Counted from the stretch's first letter, positions 12,415-23,983 are shown. The stretch: DNA of 52,141 nt from Sphaeroforma arctica JP610 (GCF_001186125.1 NW_014040391.1:9938-62078), one strand, 5' to 3'. Numbers and translations: made by a program. Notes: generated by a model not told the origin, from the sequence alone.

Positions 12415-13843
12415 GGTATCAGGTATGTATATATGATATGGGAGAAAGACTATAATAATTATAAGGTGATGACCTCGTTGCAGTATCTGTTGTTGTATGC
12501 ACTTGTAAATATGCAGACTGATCTGACGAATATAGCGCCACTATACTATATGTAAACTCAACGATACCTCTCCCATAGCCTCCACAACTGAGACCTTTCT
12601 CAAACACTAAACAGCAGGTTGAGCATTGTTTTAAAAATTCCTCGCAAAGTTCGAATTTCGAAAGCAGAGGCAAGAGCAATAAGGTGGACACTGGGAGCGT
12701 CCGAGCCACTCGAGACGTTACGTAGTCCAGAGTATACGTTGAAGGGAAACGTATTTATAAAAAAGTGATGATATTGTAGCGAAACTTCGATAAAGTGGGC
12801 CAAAAAGAGTCTGACCTACAATGAAAATATATCATACTATACATGTTAAATAATACATATATATTGCACCTAAGGACCTTGCAGCTGCACCCAAAATGTA
12901 CATACAGGACCAATGCAAGGTAAGTTTTACGTAAACGTAAAAAGGATTGATTTCTATGCGTTGGAACGTAAATTGTAGCAAGGATAGTCTGAGAGTAAAT
13001 TAAATTAGGTCGCGCATGCGAATTGCGGGCAATTTAGAATTTTTTTATAGAAAAATGCTACGCGCTCGTGGTTGAATCTATGGATGTATCAGCCAATGAA
13101 GGATAGGAATTTGGCATGTCGTTGTCATCACTTTTTAAACGGTATCTGATTGGCGGTCTGTATGAAAACACACTGCCGACTGCCGGGGCTGATTTAGTTG
13201 CGCTGTTGGACGTTGGTTGCTATTTTTATCAGTGCAAGACTGCAAGTTGGTCGGCCTGTCCGGCACTCCTGCTCCGCTGAGGCCTGAGACTCTGAGGGTC
13301 CGTTTAACATTGTCCACACTCTGAGAACACACTACAAGAGAGAGAGCGAGAGAAGAAAAGAGTTTTTTAATTTTGAAGAAGGCTACATACAATCATACAT
13401 ATTCGACAATACAATTTTACATACAAGAGTTGTATAATATACAACTTTGTAAAAAAAATGTGTGTTTTTAAATTACCCCTCGTTATTGTCTTTGATGATG
13501 ATGGCATGCCGGCCCGCATGAGTCATGAGTCATTGACCCCCTTCAGGCTTGAGGCCTTGACTCTAAAGGCCTATGAGGGAATAATGAGGGTATGAAAATA
13601 GAACTATGTATTTATGTACGTTACAGGTTGCCCCAAGAGACCAATGCCCCACGATACATAATCTAAACTATTTTTTTTAATCGAGCACCATACATTATAC
13701 AACTATGTGATATTTTATTACTAATTTGCTATAAATCTCGTCCGCTGTCTAGTATACCAGGATTCGTTAAAAATACAAGTGGAATCTACTAATATCAGTT
13801 CACTTTCAAAAAGACGCCACTATCTTTTATAGCAGCATCAAAC

Positions 13844-13875
<32 letters not shown>

Positions 13876-14875
13876 ATAATTTCCGACAACTTGCAATCAT
13901 AAATTCTAGAACACACACCAGTACAACAGTGATAGTCGCTTAATACCGCTCAAACTATCGGACAGGGCAAATAAAGTTTGCATAGTAGTGGGCTTGTGTG
14001 TAATAACGCGCACAATCTCTTGCAACACGTATCGCTTATATGATTCCTTGCAACTCTCCTTTTAAATTTATCACTTGCATGCCTCTTGGTGGTAAAGCAC
14101 TGTCCGTAGTTATTCCAAGAGACATAACGTACAGATCAAGTGTAGATTTAATATGGTTAGAACAGTACAGAATAGACTACTGGAACATCATACAAAATCA
14201 AAAACGCTGACAGGGTAGAAGTAGAGGATATACGGAAAGATTCGGCTACATTTTGTATGCTTATCGTCAAAACTAGAAATCACGTGCATAGAAACGCGAC
14301 CATTTAGCTCCATATATATCACTACACGATTCCATGTAGAACATTAAACGATTGTAAAAAATAAGATGGAAAAGCAGTACAGTACGTCAGGGGTGACGCT
14401 ATGTATCTTAAAGTGACTAGTTTTTCCCATGCCTTTAATGTGTCAACGTCTAGTTTGACCAGCCGTAATAGACTTTCTCACAACCCGTCGCTAAACATTA
14501 GTACGTATGTAGTACATAATATACTATATCTACGTGTGCAAGCCACAAGGCAATAAAAAGCCAGCACGTGGGGCTGCCGAACGCCGGGCTAAACCCAAAA
14601 ACCAGTTTATACAACTGTAATGCAAAACTTTTGAAAGATATATAAACCGAGCTTATCCGCATCTGAAATGATATATAAACCGGGTTTATTTCCATCTTTA
14701 GCGTTCCTCGCATCAAGCACCCGCTGCCGGCGGTGCCCGGCGCAAATAATCTGATCATAAAAAAAAAGTACAAATATCTCCATATATGTATATGAGCAGG
14801 TAGCTTGGATATCTTACCATTACTCGCCCGAGCTTACAACAGCTTTCGTTCGAATATTAAGTGTAGTTGGCAAAT
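12415..14875. other. Intergenic, divergent PLA2-like / Kennedy fusion
   Basis: About 2.5 kb between divergent genes. It contains short TA tracts (13848-13876), a duplicated GATATATAAACC segment near 14635-14690, and no recognisable gene. Open frames at 13135-13392, 12419-12709 and 14498-14773 on the minus strand lack family motifs and are not supported. Promoters for both flanking genes must lie here; no clear box was identified. Confidence 0.55.
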
Positions 14876-15234
14876 ATGCCATTGAATCTGTTCCTGCGCG
14901 AGCATGAGAAAAGGAATGTGTCCGAGTGGACATACCATGTGGAAGACAAATCCGTCAGTTCTAAAATGTTGTACCCTTTCTGGAAGAAGGTAACTCCAAC
15001 TAGTCACAGTGAACGCATTTAACCTTGTATAGATTTAAAAACTATTTGAATGTCTATTTTCGTATAAACAACACTAAAGCGGAGGGGTTCAGAACTTAGT
15101 GAAACACAATTAAAGACTAGCCGATAAGAAAGGACTATATATATATAATTTACTTATATATTATAATATATTAATATATATATTATTATATACTATATAT
15201 ATATATATCCATATATATATATATTATATACATA

Positions 15235-15266
<32 letters not shown>

Positions 15267-18200
15267 NNNNNNNNNNNNNNNNNNNNGTGTGTGTGTGTGT
15301 GTATGTGTGTATGTGTGTGTCTTCATTGTCCAGCCATTTAATATCAGAAGCCTCATAGACGGTCGCTCTTTCCCCATCGTCTCTCGCAGGTGGCCAGCAT
15401 AGTTCCCAAGACAGTGGCACCCAATGTGCTGTCACTGGCTGGGTTTATCTGCATTTTGCACGCATACTACGTAGTGACTGTGCTTAACTCGTCCTATCCC
15501 GCAGTGGCGTCGCTGTTAGCCGCTGTACTGGTATGTCTACAAGTAGTTTAATCCGAACGCACACAGATGGTCTCTAGAACGAATGGGTGTATGCGTGTGT
15601 GGGTTTGTATGTGTGCGTGAGTGTGTGTGTGTGTTGCAGGTGGTCTCATTCATCTGCATTGATACGCTCGTGTTGCGTATGGCCTGTGCCTGGTTTGTCG
15701 CTGTTGTTGACTACTGTGCTGCGGTGAGTGCTGTGAGTGTAGTCACGCGTGTGTCTGTTGTGTGTTGGTGTTGCAATGTGTTATACTGGACAATAGGGTT
15801 TTGGGTTTCGGCGATGCCACCGCACGAATCTGGCCACAGAGTTTAGGGGGGGTGTGTGTGTATTCTACTACACATATCATAACAGTTTTGCGTAGATATG
15901 GCCTAAGGCCGATATGGGTCGAGGGTGTGTGTTATACAGAGTGCCGCTTACTGCATGTTTGTGTGCTGTGGGGGTGGAGGTGTTCCCGTTGAAACGTCGC
16001 ATATGTCTGCTGGATCAGGAAACTTGGGGATAAGACCATTTGCTGTGTGTTACATAGACCTAGCTAAGCCACACACATATTGTGCTGCTAGAGAGACCGC
16101 ATATATATATATTCATATACTCTACTGCTCGCACGAGATTTTGTAGACTAGTCGCATTGTGGGTGGGGCTTAAGCTCATGGAAGGACATTTGTGTGCACA
16201 TCATCTTGTACATCTAGCGATTTAGCTTTGTGTTCCATTAGTCTGTGCGGGTGTGCGTGTTTGTTGTGCGTGTGTGTATGCGTGTATCTGCGTGTCAGTA
16301 ACCGTTTGTGAGTGGTTAAGAGTACCACCCTGCCAGTGTAGTCATATATGTGCGTGTGACCATAGCTGAATATCGCAAGGAAAGCTCTCGCTGCAAACAA
16401 ATTTATGAGGCGGCTGGCGGTATTAGACTATGTATAGTCCCTGTGTCACTGACACACACTCCCTTTTATGCCTGTGGGGTATAAGCTGTGTCCCGTGCAT
16501 CTGTGGCATTCTATTTATACATAATGTGCCTTACTCTATGCCACACCCCTCTGCTGTTTGTCTATTGAATACTGTGGCATTCTATTAATACATAGACACA
16601 TGCTCATGTCTACACCCCTCAGGTGTTTGCCTACCAGACACTGGACGCCATCGATGGTATCCATGCTCGGCGGACAATGAACGAGTCCAGCATTGGCGAA
16701 CTGTTTGACCACGCGTGCGACAATGTGGGCATGCCCTTCTTAGTCATCACCGTCGCAAGGTATGGCTTACGGCAATGATTCTGTGTATGTGCATATGCGT
16801 CTCTACAACTGTGTGTATGTGCATATGCGTCTTTACATCTGTGTGTATGTGCATATGCGTCTTTACATCTGTGTGTATGTGCATATGCGTCTCTACATCT
16901 GTGTGTATGTGCATATGCGTCTCTACATCTGTGTGTATGTGTGTATGTATGTATGTATATAGAAATGGACGTGTAAAGGCATGTATTTGCGTTTGCGTTT
17001 GCGTATGCGTATGCGTATGCGTATACTTGTGCACATGTGCGTATGTTTGTGCCCGTCCTCTACCCAGATACATGTGTACGTTACTCGTCAATGTAACACA
17101 TTCCGGTTGGCGGCATAGACGCTCTTCCATCGATAGTCGCGTATTCTCAGGCGAGGCAATGTGAACAGGTAAAGGCCTGTGCGCTACGAATGACAGTACC
17201 ACCACACCCGACCAACACGTGTGCTTCACTCGCTGCACTCTGCATCGTTACGCTTTCTCTGTGCACCCGCGTGTGGATGATGGGATGGTTTGATCTTTGG
17301 CGGTGTAGTGCTGTTCCTTTCATACCTTATTTGTATCTACATATCCTGCATAACCTGCTCTTCCCATACCCCCATGTTTATCTCGGCATTTGGTAGTTAC
17401 TGAGATAATATAATAGCACCCGTCAGATCCATCCCTAGCCTTAACTCACACCTCACCGTCCGTTTGCTGTGGCTGTGGCAGGTGTCTTGGCTACACCAAC
17501 AATGTGTGCATCTGGTTTGTGGTGCAATCGGTGCAGCTTGTCCTGATGAAGTCCCACTTCAAGGCCTTTATCGGTAAGTGTAGTAAAAGATTTAGAACCC
17601 TAACACACTGGATGAAGCTCATGATATCCTTTACTGTGCACGTTTGTACACTGAGTGGGGGTAGCCTTTGATTGTGAGGGGTGTGCCAGAGTGAACTCAT
17701 GTCCTTGTGCGTATCGATTGCTGAGTCTGGTCTGCCGTGGGTGCTCTCTAGAGCATCTGTGCTTCGTACATGGTTATAATGTCTTGAGAGTTAAAGTCCT
17801 GTTTGCCGCCAATGGTACGCACACGTTGGCTGGGAAAGGCAAGGAATAGATGTAAGTTAGTGAGTTCGTGTGTCATAGTATCTAGGACCCCGCTATCGAC
17901 CGCACGAAGTCCAACCGCATCAAGTGTGTTGATGACGGGTAGGGTGTTGATAAACACGCAGTGCTGGTAGAATCACACAACCTACTCTTGCACCACACAA
18001 GCACCACTCAAGGAAACAACCAGCGCTTTAGACGGCTACGTGTGGCAGGTGTTACCCAGAACTTTAGAACCCTAAACTAAAACAACCCCTAAACCAAAAG
18101 GACCCCCTGAACAACCACTGATCTATCCTGGCCAAATCCAAAATATAAGAATAGACCACCGTTCCATAAATAGCCTACGGACAGCCAGCGCATTGTTTAG

Positions 18201-21200
18201 TACCGTGTTGTGTTGTCTCCAGGAGGTACGCCCACCATTGCAGATATTTTAATCCCATCGTATATACAGATTCTAAAAATAGACTGTTGTCATTTTAAAA
18301 ATAGATTGATATCATTTTAATAGTAGACCGTTTCATTCTAAAAGTAGACTGTTGTCTTTTTAAAAATATTTTAATAATAGATCGTTATCATTCTAAAAAT
18401 ATACTGTTATCATTTTAAAAATAGACCGATGTCGTTCTAAATAATCGACCGTTCCCATTCTTATCATACCACAGACAGCGAGCGCTTTGTCCGGTACCGT
18501 GTGGTGGGGTCGCCAGGGGATGCGCTGATCATTGTGGAGATTGTGTTGATTGCTCGGTCTATGCTGGGGCTGGACTGGCTGTTCACCATGTACCTGCATC
18601 TGCTGCATCTGCTCAGTGACTTGACTGAGTATATCCTGCACCAGATCGGGTTCACTGAGTTCCATGCACCCCACGAACAGGTGACGGAGGTATGCTTGTG
18701 ATATGTCTGCCTTAGGGTTTTAGGGGTTTAGAACCCTCCTAAACCCTGAATGACAATCTTGATTTATTGTGCTCCTTTGAATAAACCACCATCGAGACTA
18801 AAACCAGGTTTGTCTCTCGCGCTGGCAATGGTTTATCATACAGGAGCAACTGTGGCTGTGGGGTCCCAAGGTGATCTACTACGGATTGCTGCTGTGGTTT
18901 ATCGCTCGTGTGCTGCTGACCAAGAAACAGTTAAAGTTCAACGACCCCATCACAGGCGAAGCCATTGGCGAACAGGTCGACACCTACCCCACCAAGACAG
19001 CCCTGCTACTGTGCCTGGGGTGTGTGAAAGGCCTATTCATATTTATATATGTGTATATATATATCTATCTATCTATCTATCTATGTTTATATAAATATAT
19101 ATATCTATATATATGACTATTCGTTTCCTTTCATGTGTAATGTCTGGGCTCTGGGCTATGTAGTAACCCGTGGCAACACAACGCAGAACACTCTATGATT
19201 GTGTTGTAGGCCTAAGTCGTCCCTGTCCATCACTTTCTGGTGGTGTATTAGCTGCATGTATAGCCTGTTCTGATCGGTGTCTGTGAGTGTATTAGGTTCA
19301 TGTCCCATCGCAACTCTTTCTGAGTATAAGCAATGTGCTTGTTGACTCCCCTCATATACTCTTCAATCTCACCCTACAACCCCCCCCCCCCTCACCATCA
19401 CCACCCCATGCGACCGCCTTCCTCCGAGTCTCCTTCTGCCATCTAAACCCTAAACCCTAACAGATATCGTGCAATCCCCTCTCTGCTACTGTGGGTGCCT
19501 GGGGCTACGCCGGTGACACTGTTTGTCTCTGAACTCGACATCATCTGCGATGGTGTGCTGATGTCAATTTTGACGTCTGATCTCATTCTCTCTAAAATGG
19601 CCCGCCGGAATGTCCATTCATGGGTGTGTGGCTGTGTGTATGACTGACCATTTTATGAGTGTGTATGCCACATGGTATCAACAGCCGTGTATATTCATGT
19701 ACACGCCTGTACGCAAATACGTGCAGCGAGAGTTACAATAATATATAGATATATATATGGATATATATATATATTATAATGGTGTCTATTAGGCTTACCT
19801 GCGCACATACATATGTAGTTTTATATGTAGTGCCCACGTATATGCCATGTGCAGGTCAATCATGCATACCAATGCCATTGCACAGGAACACAGTGCACGT
19901 GGGTATATGGTGACACGTGTGTTGACAAAAGATGGGGATGATTCATATAGTTACAAGGCGATGTATCAGAATTATCATGCCCAACCACTACGAGTGCCAG
20001 GTTAACAGGGGTTGCGTCATACTTAATCTCACCTATGCCCTATAAACAGTTCAAAATGTAAGCTCCAAGTGGAGTGTGTATATGTGACTGTGCCTGGTGT
20101 ATGCATGTAGGTACATCCGTAGAGCTTCTGCATAGTACTACAACCCCAATTAACACGCGACCACTTCCAACCCCGTCCTCTCGTGACATTCGTCAGTGGT
20201 GAGTGTACGGCTTTCGTGTCAGGTCAATCCAATCGCACACACAACTCACTCAGAGTGTGTGCGTTGCTGCCCTTTGTGCACACACAGTCTTCTCTGTGCG
20301 CCTCTATAACCCATTCGGCCTGGCATTGCGCATGTGCATAGCTCATACGACTACCTCACCCGTACACGCCCCTACATCTAAACCCTAAAACCTTCTACAG
20401 ACAACCCTAAAACCCTTTGCCCAGGCCTAGATCCGTATCACACAGGCTCACCTACGTACATGTAGACTGACCTCTTAACCCACCCCATGCCCAGGTGCCT
20501 ATCCTCTACATGCTGTCTATCTTCGACCGGCTGGTGTGTCTGGTGCTGGTGGCTGTTTACTTTGGAGGGGTCTTCGGTGATCTGTGCACGTACATGAATC
20601 TGCCGCTGCTCACAACAAACGTCAATGTGTACTGCGACGGCGTGTACGATCTATGCCACTGTGGCCACAAGGTGTGTGTTGTGTAGCATGATTACTTGTG
20701 CATAAGGTGTGATATGTAGGACTATTTTTCTTTATAACAATAATAGCCTGTGCTGGGGATATGAATAAGCACCCCTGCATCCCACATCCTTCCTTTCGAT
20801 TGGCTTTTAAAAATAGCACCCACTCTCCCTCAGAATCTATTCAAAGCTGCGCTGCGATTCGGCACGCGACTGCTGGTGGGTGTGGTGGGCGACGAAGACG
20901 CCAACAAATACAAGCGACCACCCATCATGACATGTGACGAGCGGGCAGCTGAGGTGGCTGGGTGCAAAGGCGTGCACACGGTTATTAAGGACTCACCTTG
21001 CTTTGGGCTGACGGAGGAGTTTATTAAGAAGCACATGATCCATGTGGTGGCCCACGGAAAGGAGTACACGGCACTGGACCAGGCGGAGGTGGGGTTTGTG
21101 TGCGTTGGGGGTTGTTCGTGTATGTATTGTATGTGGCTGTGGAGGGTATGTGCATTGTATTGTGCATATTCAATATAGTAGGATGTATGTTTAAATGTAG

Positions 21201-22411
21201 ATATTGCTATGTATATGTATATGTATATATGCAGATACCTATACTTACACTTACATATATATATATAGTACATACATATATACATACATATATGTGTGTT
21301 TGTGTTTGTGTTTGTGTTTGTGTGTAGTTTTTATATATTTTATTATTTATTATATATATATATATATATATATTTGCATACAAAGTTTGATATTCTATGT
21401 GCAAATACACATTCTTTCATAAACCCATTGCAACCTACACCACTCAAATTGAAATCACAAACGCATCTGACAAATCATTGTGCGAGTAGGAATACCGAAA
21501 AGAAATGGAGAAAGCGCTGGAAAAGGGGGACTTAGAAGGGGCCAAAGAATTGCGAAAGAAAGCTGCGTTTGAGCAGAAGAAGGGAGACATCAACCCCAAG
21601 GCACTCAGCGAACGGGTAAGCCTGCCCTGTTACCTGGGGGGTTACTGGCTGGGATTGCATGTACGCATGCAATGGTTGTACACGGTTGACTTTCGGTTGT
21701 TTGGTTATATACAGGCATTCAATTAGCGCGCGGATGTGCCATGATGTGTGTGGTTGTGTGTACACGTGCTATGTCTTGATGAATGCTAGCATACGTGTCT
21801 ATTCTCCCGCAGGGTTTTGGGGTTAATGCTAACGCACGAGTCCATCTCCCGCAGGGTTTTGGGGTTAATGCTAACACACGTGCCTATTCTCCTGCAGGGT
21901 TTTAGGGTTAACGCTAACACACGTGCCTATTCTCCCGCAGGGTTTTAGGGTTAACGCTAACACACGTGCCTAATCTCCCGCAGGGTTTTAGGGTTATTGC
22001 TAACACACGTGCCTATTCTCCTGCAGGGTTTTAGGGTTAACGCTAACACACGTGCCTATTCTCCCGCAGGGTTTTAGGGTTAATGCTAACACACGTGCCT
22101 ATTCTCCTGCAGGGTTTTAGGGTTAACGCTAACACACGTGCCTATTCTCCCGCAGGGTTTTAGGGTTATTGCTAACACACGTGCCTATTCTCCTGCAGGG
22201 TTTTAGGGTTAACGCTAACACGTGCCTATTCTCCTGCAGGGTTTTAGGGTTAACGCTAACACACGTGCCTATTCTCCTGCAGGGAGAGAAGTACTATAAA
22301 GTTGCCTTCGACATGGGCATCTCAGAAATTCTGCCGCGCACGCCTGGGCTAAGCACCAGCGACCTTATACGTCGGTGTCAAGAGGCCGGCACTAAACGCC
22401 ACGACAAGTGA
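14876..22411 (+). CDS. Fused CDP-alcohol phosphotransferase and cytidylyltransferase
   Basis: Exons: 14876-14989, 15390-15530, 16623-16759, 17482-17573, 18475-18680, 18844-19019, 19464-19623, 20495-20671, 20834-21088, 21490-21615, 22283-22411; all phases agree and give 570 residues. Residues 1 to about 370 are a choline/ethanolamine phosphotransferase with membrane helices and the complete CDP-alcohol signature: D96-G97, A100-R101, G110, D114 and D118. Residues about 383-570 are a CTP:phosphocholine or phosphoethanolamine cytidylyltransferase, with YCDGVYDLCHCGH (HxGH at 397-400), an ERAAEV segment and RTPGLSTSD (547-555). Exon 20495-20671 encodes both the last membrane helix and HxGH, so this is one chain, not two genes. 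The enzyme should make the CDP-base and pass it to diacylglycerol at the ER. Choline versus ethanolamine cannot be told. Exon 21490-21615 is a charged helical insertion inside the transferase domain. Confidence 0.88.
15137..15320. repeat. (TA)n/(GT)n microsatellite with a 20-base gap
   Basis: A TA-rich tract, then 20 unknown bases at 15267-15286, then (GT)n. It lies in intron 1 of the fusion gene. The Ns mark an assembly gap whose true length may differ. Confidence 0.95.
15640..15723 (+). other. Possible 84-nt in-frame cassette exon of the fusion gene
   Basis: An open segment flanked by TTGCAG and GTGAGT, both phase 0 and a multiple of three, so inclusion would add 28 mostly hydrophobic residues (VVSFICIDTLVL and on) without a frame change. 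The choline/ethanolamine phosphotransferase family aligns smoothly when the exon ending at 15530 is joined directly to the exon at 16623. The main model therefore leaves this segment out. It could be an alternative exon adding a membrane segment, or a chance open stretch. Confidence 0.4.
16780..16945. repeat. 30-bp minisatellite after a fusion-gene donor
   Basis: About five and a half copies of a 30-bp unit (TGTGTGTATGTGCATATGCG plus TCTCTACATC). The array starts about 20 bases after the donor at 16760 in the fusion gene. Because 30 is a multiple of three, it creates long artefactual open frames on both strands. Confidence 0.95.
18181..18250 (+). pseudogene. Decayed duplicate of the start of the exon at 18475
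   Basis: By hand count, 51 of 70 bases match the first 70 bases of the exon 18475-18680 with no gap (for example, TACCGTGTTG here and TACCGTGTGG there). The copy lies in the intron just upstream of that exon. It contains an in-frame TAG and has lost the upstream acceptor, so it is a relic of an exon duplication in the fusion gene. Confidence 0.75.
18265..18470. repeat. Degenerate tandem repeat before an acceptor
   Basis: Repeats of a roughly 22-28-base unit of the type CATTTTAAAAATAGACTG followed by TTGT or ATAT, diverged between copies. The array runs up to the acceptor of the exon at 18475. Confidence 0.8.
21785..22282 (+). repeat. 43-bp array of duplicated 3' splice sites
   Basis: About eleven copies of a 43-bp unit containing CGTGCCTATTCTCCTGCAGG and TTTTAGGGTTAACGCTAA, ending in the real acceptor of the last exon (CTCCTGCAG before GGAGAG at 22283). 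Each unit carries its own pyrimidine tract and CAG followed by G (CCTGCAGG or CCCGCAGG), that is, a complete 3' splice site. Each also has a telomere-like TTTAGGGTTA core. Copies differ by only a few bases. Confidence 0.95.
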
Positions 22412-23403
22412 TGCTGGCTGCATCTCCTCGTGAATCGAATACAAGTCACCGCTGATCAGCCAGTCCATCATAAGCCTTGTACGTCATGCGTATATGACCA
22501 CCCACGCATCCATGTAGGGCGAGGAAGTGTATACGTCCATACATGTCTGTCAGTGCCCTGACAAGCGGACGCTCTCGGCATAGGTACAACGCACTTAAGA
22601 AACGTGCACTAAGCGTATGCAAGAATGTGGCCTCACTACCTTCGAATGGGGTCAGTCTCGTGGATTGCTCTGCACGATGACTATACCACAGGCGGGGCGA
22701 CTGCACCTTTGCCATCAGTGGCAATGCGAAAGCAGATGGCATGCTACTTCAATTATTAAAATTCAGCCTACCGTTTAAGACCCTAGTACGACTTTAGTCT
22801 GGGTACTTAATATTGGCTGCTCCGATGGTTTTCAATACTCGATAGTTTGACCCCTATTCAATTACATGTGCTGAAAGGACTCATGTGCACACAAAAAAGA
22901 AACTTAGGGAGATTCTCTGTGGGTGCCTTAGCTACCCTCAATGGTATTGCCTTAGATACCCTTAGTCGGAGAGCCGTCAGTGTGTGCTAGAGTGCTATGT
23001 TTATTATACATGTGTTTTTAGATTGACATGTGCTGAAAGGACTCATGGGCACACAAGAAAGTAGCACACGGAGATTCTCTCTGGGTGTCTTGGTTGCTCT
23101 CAATTTTAGTCGGAGTGCCGTCAGTGTGTGCTAGAATGCTATGTTTAGTATAGATGTGACATACATAGTCGCGCTGTGTTTATGTTTGCGTCCACTGGTG
23201 TGTAAGCGGGTGTCTTTTTTGTTGAATTGGTTTCTTGTGTGCATCCTCACAATTCAATTATAAACGATTAGATTAAGCCCGCTTACTTATGAGTTACTTT
23301 GGTCAGGCACCGTTCCACGGATTTGGCCAACGTTCGAACCCATTGCAAACTTCCGATGAAATATGATGTTTGTCATCTGTCGAAATAGCCGAAGGCGGCA
23401 GAA
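22412..23403. other. Intergenic, with a diverged direct repeat
   Basis: The region downstream of the fusion gene. A clear direct repeat occupies 22861-23160 (separate entry). The minus-strand open frame at 22446-22742 has no recognisable motif. No canonical AATAAA was seen close to the fusion-gene stop. Confidence 0.55.
22861..23160. repeat. Two-copy direct repeat of about 140 bp
   Basis: Copy 1 is about 22863-23012 and copy 2 about 23027-23160. Both contain ACATGTGCTGAAAGGACTCA and GCCGTCAGTGTGTGCTAGA. Copy 2 lacks an internal stretch of about 20 bases present in copy 1. The family is unknown. Confidence 0.85.
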
Positions 23404-23511
23404 CGTAGTTCGACGTAGCTGCATAGTCTTTTTATTACATCTACTTTAAGGGGTCAGTTTTGGCTATAAAAACCGACTGCCATGCGTTGCAATTATCACA
23501 AAACTATATTG
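23404..23511 (+). repeat. Left arm of a 108-bp inverted repeat with TATA box
   Basis: This is the reverse complement of 24614-24721 with two differences in 108 bases. It carries TATAAAA at 23465-23471 on the plus strand, so if active it would fire rightwards into the antisense of the gene at 24107-24559. Its inner end runs into a 30-bp minisatellite. Confidence 0.95.
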
Positions 23512-23562
23512 TTAGCATTAGAATAGCCATGGACCATTCCGTAAAACATCACTTCCATTCAA

Positions 23563-23790
23563 TTGCAATTGACTCAGTGTATGTGTGAATAATTGCAATT
23601 GATTCGGTGTATACGGTGTATTCAATTGCAATTGATTCGGTGTATGTGTATTCAATTGCAATTGATTCGGTGTATGTGTATTCAATTGCAATTGATTCGG
23701 TGTATGTGTATTCAATTGCAATTGATTCCGTGTACGTGTTTCGCTAAACATCGCTTCCATTCAATTGCAATTGATTCAGTATACGTGGTT
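23563..23790. repeat. 30-bp minisatellite built on AATTGCAATT
   Basis: About seven copies of a unit reading TTCAATTGCAATTGATTCGG plus TGTATGTGTA. The ten-base AATTGCAATT is a perfect palindrome repeated at 30-base spacing, about three helical turns. A related word (GTTGCAATTATC) occurs in both arms of the flanking inverted repeat. Confidence 0.93.
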
Positions 23791-23977
23791 GTTCGTGGTT
23801 GTTCTGTGCCCTATTCATCTCACATCACCAGATCCCTAAGACAGATATCTAGAAACGCAAGAAACCCTACAACTGTCGCATGTATTCAATCCAGTATCTG
23901 AATTACATGTATGATGTATTTACAAAAAATAGTTGAGGTAAAGCTTTTTGCAAAAAAAAAATTGTGAGAACGGAATA

Positions 23978-23983
23978 TTTATT
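23978..23983 (-). terminator. Poly(A) signal of the intronless gene
   Basis: AATAAA on the minus strand about 125 bases beyond the stop at 24107-24109. Confidence 0.55.

Noticed and set aside
13135-13392. Minus-strand 85-residue open frame upstream of the fusion gene
   Set aside because: No family motif, compositionally ordinary, and no splice partners found.
16715-17238. Open frames of ICVYVHMRL and IHTDVETHMH repeats
   Set aside because: They come from a 30-bp minisatellite that keeps frames open on both strands; they lie in an intron of the fusion gene.
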